A stretch of DNA of 7,053 nt from an uncultured Clostridium sp. (GCA_900556695.1 USQA01000063.1:1-7053), one strand, 5' to 3'; counted from the stretch's first letter, positions 1-5,819 are shown. The notes: generated from the letters alone by a model not told the origin. A program made the numbers and translations.

Positions 1-64
1 CAATATTTTTAATAAAAATTTAAAAAATTGTTAAATTGGTATTGACTAAAAACTGCTTAAGCTA

Positions 65-93
65 TTGAAAATATTGATTTTATATAGTACAAT
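65..93 (+). promoter_or_regulatory. Probable sigma-A promoter upstream of the leftmost reading frame
   Basis: The -35 box is TTGAAA (65-70), then a 17-base spacer, then the -10 box TACAAT (88-93); each box matches the consensus at five of six positions. The predicted start is near base 100. A 10-base-spaced direct repeat ATTCTAG (100-106 and 110-116) sits at the predicted start site. No ribosome binding site follows before base 212, so the promoter may now belong to a decayed gene. Confidence 0.5.
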
Positions 94-211
94 AATTACA
101 TTCTAGTGAATTCTAGACTTAATTTTATACTCCTGTTTTTCATCAGCAGTTCCCATTACCATCTTCGAGTTACCCGAAATTAAATTAGGGGTAGATACGC
201 TATTCGATGAC

Positions 212-541
212 ATGAAAGATGACATTAAGGCGCGATTTAACGAAGTCAAGGCTTTTATCACCAAAGACGAAGGTGATAAGCATAGGTATGGTAAGATTGC
301 GTATAATGAGGCAGTAGAACTTACATTTACAGAGAATGGCAAGTACGATATGGTGGCAAATATCTTGGAAGTACTTTCTGATGAGAAGTTAAAGGCTGAT
401 ATTTTAGGAGAACCAATGATTTATGCTTTTGAAAAGGCTATAAAAAATCTTCCATCTAATGAAGACCTTACCGCGTGTTTGCATGGTAGTACAATGCTTT
501 TGTTGGAGAAGGAATTTCTGGGAAGATCTCTCCCAATATAA
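212..541 (+). CDS. Hypothetical protein, probably 5'-truncated remnant
   Basis: I do not recognise this protein. It is 109 codons from ATG 212 to TAA 539-541, mostly charged and helical, with no signal peptide or membrane segment; the C-terminus reads LEKEFLGRSLPI. The ATG has no ribosome binding site before it. The same frame is open back to base 110, after TGA 107-109, and the residues encoded just before the ATG (ELPEIKLGVDTLFDD) read like genuine protein continuous with it. That stretch has no ATG, GTG or TTG in frame. I infer a gene that has lost its 5' end, or one using an unusual start, rather than an intact 109-residue protein. The coding part is clearly richer in G+C than the flanking DNA, which fits acquisition from elsewhere. 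A hairpin follows at 560-590. Confidence 0.5.
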   Translation: MKDDIKARFNEVKAFITKDEGDKHRYGKIAYNEAVELTFTENGKYDMVANILEVLSDEKLKADILGEPMIYAFEKAIKNLPSNEDLTACLHGSTMLLLEKEFLGRSLPI

Positions 542-559
542 GTATAAAGCTCTTGATTA

Positions 560-590
560 CAAAGAGGGGATTAAATAAACCCCCTCTTTG
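560..590 (+). terminator. Hairpin after the leftmost frame, probable terminator
   Basis: CAAAGAGGGG (560-569) pairs perfectly with CCCCTCTTTG (581-590) around an 11-base loop. No T-run follows directly; the nearest starts around 611. It is G+C-rich enough to be a terminator but lacks the classical U-tract, so it could also be a transcript-stabilising 3' hairpin. Its position 19 bases after the stop codon supports a role in ending that transcript. Confidence 0.55.
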
Positions 591-700
591 CATTAATAAT
601 TAATATTAATTTTTTCATTTTTTGTATTGAAATATATAAAATGTTATGTTAGTGTGTACTATTTGATGAATGAATATAATTAGTAGTTATTATAATGAAC

Positions 701-729
701 TTGAAAATATGGAAAAATTATGATATTAT
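701..729 (+). promoter_or_regulatory. Extended -10 promoter of the ispF-like gene
   Basis: The -35 box is TTGAAA (701-706), followed by a 17-base spacer ending in the extended element TGA (721-723) and the -10 box TATTAT (724-729). Both boxes match consensus at five of six positions. The predicted start is near 736, which gives a leader of about 74 bases before the ATG at 810. Confidence 0.6.
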
Positions 730-741
730 GGTTAATAGCAG

Positions 742-779
742 TTAATAAACTTGTTATTAAAAGGAAATTCTTTTAATAA
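742..779 (+). promoter_or_regulatory. Overlapping inverted repeats in the ispF-like leader
   Basis: Two dyads share one arm. TTAATAA (742-748) can pair with TTATTAA (754-760). TTATTAAAAG (754-763) can pair perfectly with CTTTTAATAA (770-779) around a 6-base loop. Both lie downstream of the predicted transcription start and upstream of the ribosome binding site at 792-800. A direct repeat GTTAATA (731-737, 741-747) is spaced by one helical turn. They could be a repressor site or alternative RNA hairpins. All are AT-rich, so chance remains possible. Confidence 0.35.
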
Positions 780-809
780 TTTATAACATCAAAAGGAGGA
801 AACAAGAAG

Positions 810-1295
810 ATGAGAAGATTTTTTACTACTATTGGACAGGACAGTCATCGGATTGAAAGTCCAAAAACTAAGCCATTAATGCTAGGTGGTGTAGAGTTTG
901 AAGCAGATTATTCGCTTTCGGCAAATAGTGATGGAGATGTTGTACTCCATGCTTTAACTAATGCAGTATCTGGAGCAACGACTTATAATGTCCTTGGAAA
1001 AGTAGCAGATAAAATGTGCAAAGAAGGAATTACAGATAGCAAAGAGTATTTAAATGAGGCTTTAAAGGCGATGGATGGAATAAAAATTGAACATGTTTCA
1101 ATTTCTATAGAAGCTCTAAAGCCAAAGTTCACTCCAAAGATACCTGAAATGAGGAGTGCTATTGCAAATTTGTTGTCTGTAGGTGAGAAAAATATTGGTA
1201 TTACCGCTACAACAGGAGAAGGATTAACGGAGTGTGGCAAGGGAAATGGAATTTTTGTTACGGTTTTATTAAGCTGTAGTATATTTGAGTTGTAA
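810..1295 (+). CDS. IspF-like protein (2-C-methyl-D-erythritol 2,4-cyclodiphosphate synthase homologue), divergent active site
   Basis: Length, 161 residues, matches IspF, the MEP-pathway isoprenoid enzyme that cyclises CDP-ME 2-phosphate. Family landmarks appear in order: GQDSHR (9-14), LGGVEF (25-30), SDGDVVLHAL (40-49), PKIPEMR (109-115), ATTGEGL (133-139). The zinc ligands of E. coli IspF (D8, H10, H42) correspond to D11, H13 and H47. Two otherwise conserved positions are changed: E. coli H34 in AHSDGD is N39 here, and E. coli D56 in GDIG is V61 in NVLG. The FPDTD segment (D63, D65) is not kept; the region reads GKVADKM. I therefore withhold the symbol ispF: it may be a paralogue with another substrate, or inactive. 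The start is set by AAAGGAGGA at 792-800. It has its own promoter and terminator and no pathway genes beside it. Confidence 0.85.
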   Translation: MRRFFTTIGQDSHRIESPKTKPLMLGGVEFEADYSLSANSDGDVVLHALTNAVSGATTYNVLGKVADKMCKEGITDSKEYLNEALKAMDGIKIEHVSISIEALKPKFTPKIPEMRSAIANLLSVGEKNIGITATTGEGLTECGKGNGIFVTVLLSCSIFEL

Positions 1296-1310
1296 ACCAA
1301 CAAGGTGTTA

Positions 1311-1356
1311 AAAATAATAAGGCGAGAACAAAAATAGTTCTCGTCTTATTATTTTT
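1311..1356 (+). terminator. Strong rho-independent terminator after the ispF-like gene
   Basis: AAAATAATAAGGCGAGAAC (1311-1329) pairs with 1337-1355 over 19 bases, with one G-T wobble and a 7-base loop. The 3' arm ends in a T-run. The matching A-run at the 5' side means it could also stop transcription arriving on the other strand. Between it and base 1510 I see nothing I can support as a gene or site. Confidence 0.85.
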
Positions 1357-1506
1357 AAGTTAATGTAAATATGCTTTTTGATGTGACATATAATTATATA
1401 TTTTATCAGCATTTGATGATAAATCCTATAAGAACACTCCAGCCATTTGAAATCAACTTAAGGAATGTAAAAAGGTCATTGAGTTTTTATTTTTTATATA
1501 AAAATG

Positions 1507-1533
1507 ATAAAAACAATGCCAGCTAAGCATTGT
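1507..1533 (-). terminator. Terminator of the GNAT acetyltransferase gene
   Basis: Read on the minus strand, ACAATGC (1533-1527) pairs with GCATTGT (1519-1513) around a 7-base loop, and a T-run follows (from 1512 down). It lies 16 bases past the stop codon of the acetyltransferase gene. Confidence 0.75.
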
Positions 1534-1548
1534 CTTATTGTTATAAAA

Positions 1549-2055
1549 CTATTTCAATTTTAACATATATAATTTTCTTAAAAATCCATTTGATAAAGTT
1601 GTTTCTTTTATAAACTTCAATCCAACTTTTTCAAGAGTTTTGCAACTACCAATATTATCTGGATGAGCCATAGAAATTATATAATCAAATCCTAAATCTT
1701 TTGCTAATTGTAATTCTATAGTTTGTAATTTAGTAGTAATTCCATTTCCTCTATATTCAGGTAGAACTAAATTACCACCTAGTTCACAAACCTTAAATTC
1801 TGTTAATCCAAATTCTTCTTTAAAATCTGCTAACATATCTTGTGAAACATATAGTTGCGCCATTCCAACAAGTTTTTCTCCATCATAAGCGCCATACAAA
1901 GGTGCATAATTTACATCATCAAACATACTATCTAATTCCCATTGCTCGTATGGAATAAAATGTGCTTGATCAGGTAATCCTTTTAAAACAACATCGATAA
2001 GATTAAATAATTGTTCTTTATCTTTTTCTTCTATTTTCTTATAAATTAAATTCAT
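1549..2055 (-). CDS. GNAT family N-acetyltransferase
   Basis: This 168-residue protein has the GNAT fold, which moves an acetyl group from acetyl-CoA to an amine. The acetyl-CoA motif A is clear: LVLPEYRGNGITTKL (about 96-110), with the pyrophosphate-binding RGNG at 102-105. Motif B follows: HPDNIGSCKTLEKVGLKFI (131-149). The beta-strand before motif A, GAYDGEKLVGMAQLYV (55-70), is also typical. No membrane segment is seen, so it should be cytosolic. The substrate cannot be read from the sequence. The start at 2055 is supported by AGGGAGGA (2070-2063). It is a single-gene unit with its own promoter and terminator, and it looks intact. Confidence 0.9.
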   Translation of the reverse strand: MNLIYKKIEEKDKEQLFNLIDVVLKGLPDQAHFIPYEQWELDSMFDDVNYAPLYGAYDGEKLVGMAQLYVSQDMLADFKEEFGLTEFKVCELGGNLVLPEYRGNGITTKLQTIELQLAKDLGFDYIISMAHPDNIGSCKTLEKVGLKFIKETTLSNGFLRKLYMLKLK

Positions 2056-2128
2056 TATTTTTTCCTCCCTAATAATTTTTTATATATCTTACCTCTTTAT
2101 AAAATACTTTTTTTAAAATATTATTAAA

Positions 2129-2157
2129 ATTATACTATAAAACCTAAAGAATTTCTA
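2129..2157 (-). promoter_or_regulatory. Promoter of the GNAT gene
   Basis: On the minus strand the -35 box is TAGAAA (2157-2152, four of six), then a 17-base spacer, then a perfect TATAAT (2134-2129). The leader would be about 67 bases. Confidence 0.5.
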
Positions 2158-2193
2158 TATTTTGTCTATATTTATTTTAAATATTTATACAAG

Positions 2194-2202
2194 TGATATA
2201 AT
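2194..2202 (+). promoter_or_regulatory. Extended -10 element on the plus strand
   Basis: TGATATAAT combines an extended TG motif with a perfect -10 box (2197-2202). No good -35 box is seen 17 bases upstream. It faces the 24-codon frame at 2223. Its predicted start (about 2209) would exclude the only purine-rich stretch from the transcript. Confidence 0.35.
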
Positions 2203-2222
2203 AAAAGGAAATTTATTCTTAG

Positions 2223-2297
2223 ATGAAAATGACAGAAAAAGAACAGAGTGATTTTGTATATGAAGTGTTAAGTGATATTTATAATAATTTGAAATAG
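2223..2297 (+). CDS. Possible 24-residue peptide or gene remnant
   Basis: The frame ATG 2223 to TAG 2295-2297 encodes MKMTEKEQSDFVYEVLSDIY followed by NNLK: highly charged, amphipathic and protein-like. A stop codon directly precedes the ATG. AAAAGGA lies about 14 bases upstream, too far for an ordinary ribosome binding site. It could be a small protein or, more likely, a leftover of a larger gene. I do not recognise the family. Confidence 0.2.
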   Translation: MKMTEKEQSDFVYEVLSDIYNNLK

Positions 2298-2298
2298 T

Positions 2299-2333
2299 AT
2301 AAAAAATCAAAAGAGTCTAGAATTTTAGACTCT
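2299..2333 (-). terminator. Terminator of the zinc-ribbon gene
   Basis: On the minus strand AGAGTCTA (2333-2326) pairs with TAGACTCT (2319-2312) around a 6-base loop, followed by TTT and then a run of six T (2306-2301). There is no T-run on the plus-strand side, so it serves the minus-strand gene that ends at 2350. Confidence 0.8.
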
Positions 2334-2349
2334 CTTGACATTACCAGTT

Positions 2350-2781
2350 TTATCTTGTTGGTAATTTTTCCCACCATTTACAACATTCTTCAGGTACAGA
2401 AGAATATCCCCAAAAAATCCCATCTTCATCAGGCACAGCTGGAATCATAGTTGTTTTCCCAGATGAATATGATTTAGAGACATCTTTAAGATTAACTATA
2501 AGTTGGTCTGTCATTTTCATAGGTAGTCCTTCTGGACCAGGTCCATAATATGAAGGAATTTTACCTTTTTCATTGACTTCCCACTTGGTAAGCGGAAGTT
2601 TCTTTCCGGTAGGAGTTCCTACATAAAGGCCAGATTTTTCTTTCCAAGTATGTTCATCATACTCCATTGGGCTTTGCCGTTCTTCTGCACATGTTGCACA
2701 GATAAGTAGGTCTGTGCCCATATAAGGGCGCCATAATTTTACCTGTTCTTTTCCACAAATAGTGCATGCATAAATTTTCAT
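2350..2781 (-). CDS. Small zinc-ribbon-like hypothetical protein
   Basis: The protein is 143 residues with two CxxC pairs near its start: C6-T-I-C9 and C28-A-T-C31. This spacing fits a single zinc-binding ribbon. The rest is soluble and rich in Trp, Pro and Gly, including YYGPGPEGLP and, near the end, FWGYSSVPEECCKWWEKLPTR-like residues with an adjacent Cys pair. I know no function for it. An ATG nine codons upstream (2808) is in frame, but those codons consist of the ribosome binding site and a palindrome. The ATG at 2781 has AAGGAGG (2796-2790) eight bases before it, so I use it. It stands alone between its own promoter and terminator. Nucleic-acid or protein binding is a guess from the zinc ribbon only. 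Confidence 0.8.
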   Translation of the reverse strand: MKIYACTICGKEQVKLWRPYMGTDLLICATCAEERQSPMEYDEHTWKEKSGLYVGTPTGKKLPLTKWEVNEKGKIPSYYGPGPEGLPMKMTDQLIVNLKDVSKSYSSGKTTMIPAVPDEDGIFWGYSSVPEECCKWWEKLPTR

Positions 2782-2795
2782 GTTGATTTCCTCCT

Positions 2796-2807
2796 TGCTA
2801 ATTAGCA
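2796..2807. promoter_or_regulatory. 12-bp palindrome abutting the ribosome binding site
   Basis: TGCTAATTAGCA is a perfect 12-bp palindrome touching the AAGGAGG of the zinc-ribbon gene. It could be a protein-binding site or a small hairpin affecting translation. It lies within the predicted transcript. Confidence 0.35.
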
Positions 2808-2852
2808 TAAATTGTTATGTGGGATTTGCTACAATACCGAAGTATCATAAAT

Positions 2853-2881
2853 AGTATAGCACAATTAACATAATTTTACAA
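2853..2881 (-). promoter_or_regulatory. Extended -10 promoter of the zinc-ribbon gene
   Basis: On the minus strand: TTGTAA (2881-2876), a 17-base spacer ending in TGC, then TATACT (2858-2853). The TG adds an extended -10 element. The predicted start near 2846 gives a leader of about 65 bases. That leader contains a short hairpin, GATAC-TTCG-GTATT, closed by the stable cUUCGg tetraloop. Confidence 0.65.
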
Positions 2882-2955
2882 GAACTATCATTTTATATTG
2901 ATTTATAAAATTTAGTTTAATTGTAATAAAGTATACATTAAAAAAATTATGCTAA

Positions 2956-2997
2956 GTTGACCATACTGGAGATGGTTTTATTGATGGGTATGAATGA
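2956..2997 (+). pseudogene. Short calcium-loop-like fragment in the gap 2882-3107
   Basis: Between stop codons this frame encodes VDHTGDGFIDGYE. It resembles the Asp-rich calcium loops of EF-hand, dockerin or thrombospondin type-3 repeats (DxDGDGxxDxxE). Nothing longer is readable on either side. Together with the unowned + strand terminator at 3024-3066 it may be the trace of a deleted gene. Chance is a real alternative for 13 codons. I see no other gene in 2882-3107. Confidence 0.2.
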
Positions 2998-3023
2998 TTA
3001 AATGCTCAAGAGCAAATTTGACT

Positions 3024-3066
3024 AAAGAGGTAATAGGATTAAAAATCTTATTATCCTCTTTTTTAT
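3024..3066 (+). terminator. Rho-independent terminator without an obvious + strand gene
   Basis: AAAGAGG (3024-3030) pairs with CCTCTTT (3055-3061). The stem continues through TAATA/TATTA, with a single bulged T at 3054, and GGATT/AATCT, closing on a 3-base loop. A T-run follows on the plus strand. The nearest upstream + strand gene has its own terminator, so this one is orphaned. It may also catch transcripts of the minus-strand ABC operon, but the T-run on that side is poor. Confidence 0.75.
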
Positions 3067-3107
3067 TTTATATAAATGATTATTAAAAATTACGAAAAAA
3101 ATAAATA

Positions 3108-3902
3108 TTATGTTCCTGTACTCCTATATTTATTTAAAGCTAAATTCCATAATTTAATTGCAATTATCCATAATACAATCGCAACAAAAGGGGACAAATA
3201 AATCATATAAATATTAAGCCCTAAATAAGCCATAGTTGGATAATACGCAACAAATGCAAATGGTAATACTATAGTAATTAAAAATCTTATAAATTTGTTA
3301 TATATTGTTATTGGATACTCAGTGAAAGTATACATTCTATAAAATGACCATATTATTTCATTTGATCTATAAGTCCAAAATGATGAAATACTAAATATTG
3401 TATTAATCGCTCCAACAATAAATGCTCCTACTACACTAAAAAATACTATTTTAATAATCAATAATGCGGTAATTGGAATAGACAGTTTAATTAGCATCCA
3501 AATAGTTATTCCAAATCCTATGAATAAATCAGCTATTGATGCAAATTCTCTTGAGATACCAATTACTGATATTAAAGGATGAACAGGTCTTAGAAGGATT
3601 TTATCAAAATCACCATTTTTTATATATTTAGGTCCAATATCATAAAGACCATCAAAGCAATATCCTGATATTCCTATTGGTATTCTAGTAACTCCATATA
3701 ATAATAGTATTTGATAAAAATTCCATCCTGCTATATTTTCAGCGTGTTGGAATACTACAAAGATAAAAACTAAACTTACAAGTTGTACAACAAGTTGAGA
3801 AAAAATTCCAACAATACAATCTATTCTATATATAAGCATTTCTTTTAAAGATGCTTTCAAAAATGAAAAATATAAACTAATATTATCTAATACTTTTCCC
3901 AT
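3108..3902 (-). CDS. ABC-2 type transporter permease, second membrane subunit (COG3694-like)
   Basis: This 264-residue integral membrane protein has about six hydrophobic segments: roughly 28-51, 63-82, 124-141, 145-172, 205-221 and 230-252. The conserved stretch GDFDKILLRPVHPL (97-110) is the LLRP signature of ABC-2 permeases of this group. The later segment, with YPITIYNKFIRFLI and LPFAFVAYYP, fits the COG3694 branch. It should pair with the preceding permease as the membrane part of an exporter driven by the upstream ATPase. Its ATG is one base past the TAA of the preceding gene. Its ribosome binding site GGAGGG lies in that gene's last codons, so translation is probably coupled. The exported substrate is not known for this family and cannot be read here. 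Confidence 0.88.
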   Translation of the reverse strand: MGKVLDNISLYFSFLKASLKEMLIYRIDCIVGIFSQLVVQLVSLVFIFVVFQHAENIAGWNFYQILLLYGVTRIPIGISGYCFDGLYDIGPKYIKNGDFDKILLRPVHPLISVIGISREFASIADLFIGFGITIWMLIKLSIPITALLIIKIVFFSVVGAFIVGAINTIFSISSFWTYRSNEIIWSFYRMYTFTEYPITIYNKFIRFLITIVLPFAFVAYYPTMAYLGLNIYMIYLSPFVAIVLWIIAIKLWNLALNKYRSTGT

Positions 3903-3903
3903 A

Positions 3904-4695
3904 TTACCCTCCGTTAATTGTTAATTTTTTTACTGCGTGATTAAAGAATAATTTTGCTATAATATAAAGAATAAATCCCCATAATGTTTGTTTAATTATT
4001 ACTAATATAATTTCATTATAAGATACTTGACCTAACCATATATTTATTGGTGTATATATTAGTTCCTTAAATGGTAATAATTTTGATAGTTCTTGAAACC
4101 ATAAAGGGAATAAACTGATTGGTGCAATAATTCCAGAAAATATTTGTATTATGGCTTTTTTTAATATTTGCATTCCCCATATTGAATTAGTATAGAATCC
4201 AATTGTACCTATTATTATTTGAATAAAAAATGTAATTGGAATACCAAGTAAAATTACTAATACACATAAAATAAAATCCATAAAGTTATTTGGTAAAGCT
4301 AGTTTCCAAAATATTGAACATATTATAAAAGTAGCAATTCCAATTACTGTAGCAAAAGATATTTCACCTAAATTAATTCCAAAATAGTATTTAAAATATG
4401 ATATAGGATTTAATAATTCTTTATTAATTTGCCCATTTCTAATAGAATGTGCCATCATTTCATTTATTCCCCAAGTAGCTATTGAACTAAATGATATTGC
4501 TAATATATAATATGTTACAATTTGTGATAGAGAAAATCCACCAGCACTTCCTGTTTGATTATATATTGCTTGCCATACGAATATATAAACAATAATTTCA
4601 ACAAGTCTATTTAAGGTAAACAAATAGAAATTAGATTTATATATATTATAATCTTTAAACTGCATTTTGGCCAATGCTAACATTGTTTTTAACAT
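3904..4695 (-). CDS. ABC-2 type transporter permease, first membrane subunit (COG4587-like)
   Basis: The protein has 263 residues and about six membrane segments: near 31-47, 57-76, 113-134, 140-168, 182-204 and 228-252. Between segments two and three it carries IRNGQINKELLNPISYFKYY (85-104). This is the same place where its partner has the LLRP signature, and the two subunits are distant homologues. The start at 4695 is supported by AAGGAG (4710-4705) with a 9-base spacing; the later in-frame ATGs have no such site. The gene starts 41 bases inside the end of the ATPase gene and is followed at once by the second permease. This indicates one polycistronic, translationally coupled unit. The substrate is unknown. 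Confidence 0.88.
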   Translation of the reverse strand: MLKTMLALAKMQFKDYNIYKSNFYLFTLNRLVEIIVYIFVWQAIYNQTGSAGGFSLSQIVTYYILAISFSSIATWGINEMMAHSIRNGQINKELLNPISYFKYYFGINLGEISFATVIGIATFIICSIFWKLALPNNFMDFILCVLVILLGIPITFFIQIIIGTIGFYTNSIWGMQILKKAIIQIFSGIIAPISLFPLWFQELSKLLPFKELIYTPINIWLGQVSYNEIILVIIKQTLWGFILYIIAKLFFNHAVKKLTINGG

Positions 4696-5689
4696 TTGTA
4701 TGTGCTCCTTTATATATTTCTTTTAATATATCTTCAAGTTCTGCTTCTTTCATATGTATATCTTCAATAGTACAATATTTAGATATTTCATCCATTATTT
4801 TAACTATTGTTGTTTCTTCGTGACTAAATTTGATTTTTAATCTTTTTTCATTTTCTTCAATTATTTCAATATTTTTTAAAGCAATGTTTTTCTTTATTTC
4901 TTTTGATTTATTATTAATTATAAGATCAGCGACCACATATTTTCCATAGGTATCTTTAAAATTTTGCTTACTACCATCATAAATTATTTGACCTTTATCC
5001 AATAAAATTATTCTATTGCAAACATCTTCTATATCTTTCAAATCGTGAGTTGTAAGTATTACTGTGGTTTTCTTTTCTTTATTTATGTCTTTAATAAACT
5101 TTCTTATATTTTCCTTAACCAAAACATCCAATCCTATGGTTGGTTCATCCAAATATACTATTTTAGGATTATGTAAAAAAGTAGCTGCTATTTCACATCT
5201 CATCTTTTGACCCAAACTTAAATTTTTAACTTGTTTATCTAATAAATCATTTAAATCTAATATTTCTGCAAATCTTTTTAAATTATTTCTATATTCATTT
5301 TCAGGAATTTTATACATTTTCTTAATTAATCTAAAAGATTCAATAACAGGTAAATCCCACCATAACTGAGTTTTTTGTCCAAATACTGCACCTATATTTT
5401 TATTATTTTGCATTCTTTTTTCATTTGGAACTATTCCATTTACAATAACATTTCCAGAGGTTGGAGTTAATAAGCCAGTAAGCATTTTTATAGTAGTTGA
5501 CTTTCCTGCACCATTTTCTCCAATATACCCTACTAGTTCACCTTCTTCAATATCAAAGGTTATTCCATTAACAGCATTAAATTCTTTGTATTTTGGCTTT
5601 ATTAAATGTTTTAAATATCCTTTTATTCCATCTTCTTTTTCAATAACTTTATATTTCTTTACTAAATTATTAACTTCTACAATTGCCAT
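4655..5689 (-). CDS. ABC transporter ATP-binding protein (COG4586-like)
   Basis: This 344-residue ATPase powers the two permeases downstream. Seen in order: Walker A GENGAGKS (57-64), Q-loop Q105, signature LSLGQ (157-161), Walker B IVYLDEP (177-183), D-loop GLD (186-188) and switch histidine H215 in TTHD. A family-typical N-terminal insert with KHLIKPKYKEFNAV (27-40) and a C-terminal domain of about 100 residues, ending in the helix EAELEDILKEIY, match the COG4586 type rather than a minimal ATPase. An ATG at 5701 is in frame, but ATGGAGG there forms the ribosome binding site. The ATG at 5689, five bases after GGAGG, is the likely start. All catalytic motifs are intact. Export of an unknown substrate, such as a drug, lipid or glycan, is the usual inference. 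Confidence 0.92.
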   Translation of the reverse strand: MAIVEVNNLVKKYKVIEKEDGIKGYLKHLIKPKYKEFNAVNGITFDIEEGELVGYIGENGAGKSTTIKMLTGLLTPTSGNVIVNGIVPNEKRMQNNKNIGAVFGQKTQLWWDLPVIESFRLIKKMYKIPENEYRNNLKRFAEILDLNDLLDKQVKNLSLGQKMRCEIAATFLHNPKIVYLDEPTIGLDVLVKENIRKFIKDINKEKKTTVILTTHDLKDIEDVCNRIILLDKGQIIYDGSKQNFKDTYGKYVVADLIINNKSKEIKKNIALKNIEIIEENEKRLKIKFSHEETTIVKIMDEISKYCTIEDIHMKEAELEDILKEIYKGAHTNVKNNVSIGQNAV

Positions 5690-5807
5690 ATTTACCTCCA
5701 TTGTAAATTATCGTTATACTAGAGTGTATTATATTTGAGTACTTCTTTAAAGCAACTGATGTAAAACCACCAATGATGGTCGATAATAAACACCAATATA
5801 ACCACAT
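5670..5807 (-). pseudogene. N-terminal fragment of a probable EamA-type membrane transporter
   Basis: The frame from ATG 5807 encodes MWLYWCLLSTIIGGFTSVAL and then KKYSN. This is one hydrophobic helix with the W-L-Y-W start and the small-residue/Lys ending common at the beginning of EamA (DMT superfamily) transporters, which normally have about ten helices. AGGAG, overlapping the stop codon of the acetyltransferase fragment, lies nine bases upstream. The sequence stops looking like a membrane protein after about 30 codons and runs into the ABC ATPase start in another frame, ending at 5670. I read it as the 5' remnant of a gene cut when the ABC operon was joined here. The family assignment rests on about 25 residues. 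Confidence 0.4.
5728..5755 (-). promoter_or_regulatory. Probable promoter of the ABC operon, inside the EamA-like fragment
   Basis: On the minus strand: TTGCTT (5755-5750, three of six), a 16-base spacer, then a perfect TATAAT (5733-5728). The predicted start is near 5721, leaving a leader of about 32 bases. The weak -35 box makes this tentative. Confidence 0.4.
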
Positions 5808-5819
5808 ATATTTTTTCTC

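Noticed and set aside
103..342. Minus-strand 79-codon frame opposite the leftmost gene
   Set aside because: Its sequence is low-complexity and Ser/Leu-rich, as expected of an antisense shadow. It has no ribosome binding site, and the plus-strand frame is the more protein-like.
599..610. Perfect palindrome ATTAATATTAAT
   Set aside because: Such palindromes are expected by chance in DNA this AT-rich, and nothing ties it to a gene.
983..1303. Minus-strand 106-codon frame across the ispF-like gene
   Set aside because: It is the antisense of a gene with clear IspF motifs.
1357..1506. Intergenic stretch between two terminators
   Set aside because: I looked for coding fragments, promoters and repeats on both strands and found nothing I could support.
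2782..2808. Nine-codon N-terminal extension of the zinc-ribbon protein
   Set aside because: Those codons are the palindrome and the AAGGAGG ribosome binding site; the ATG at 2781 is better placed.
5690..5701. Four-codon N-terminal extension of the ABC ATPase
   Set aside because: ATGGAGG there contains the GGAGG that serves the ATG at 5689.
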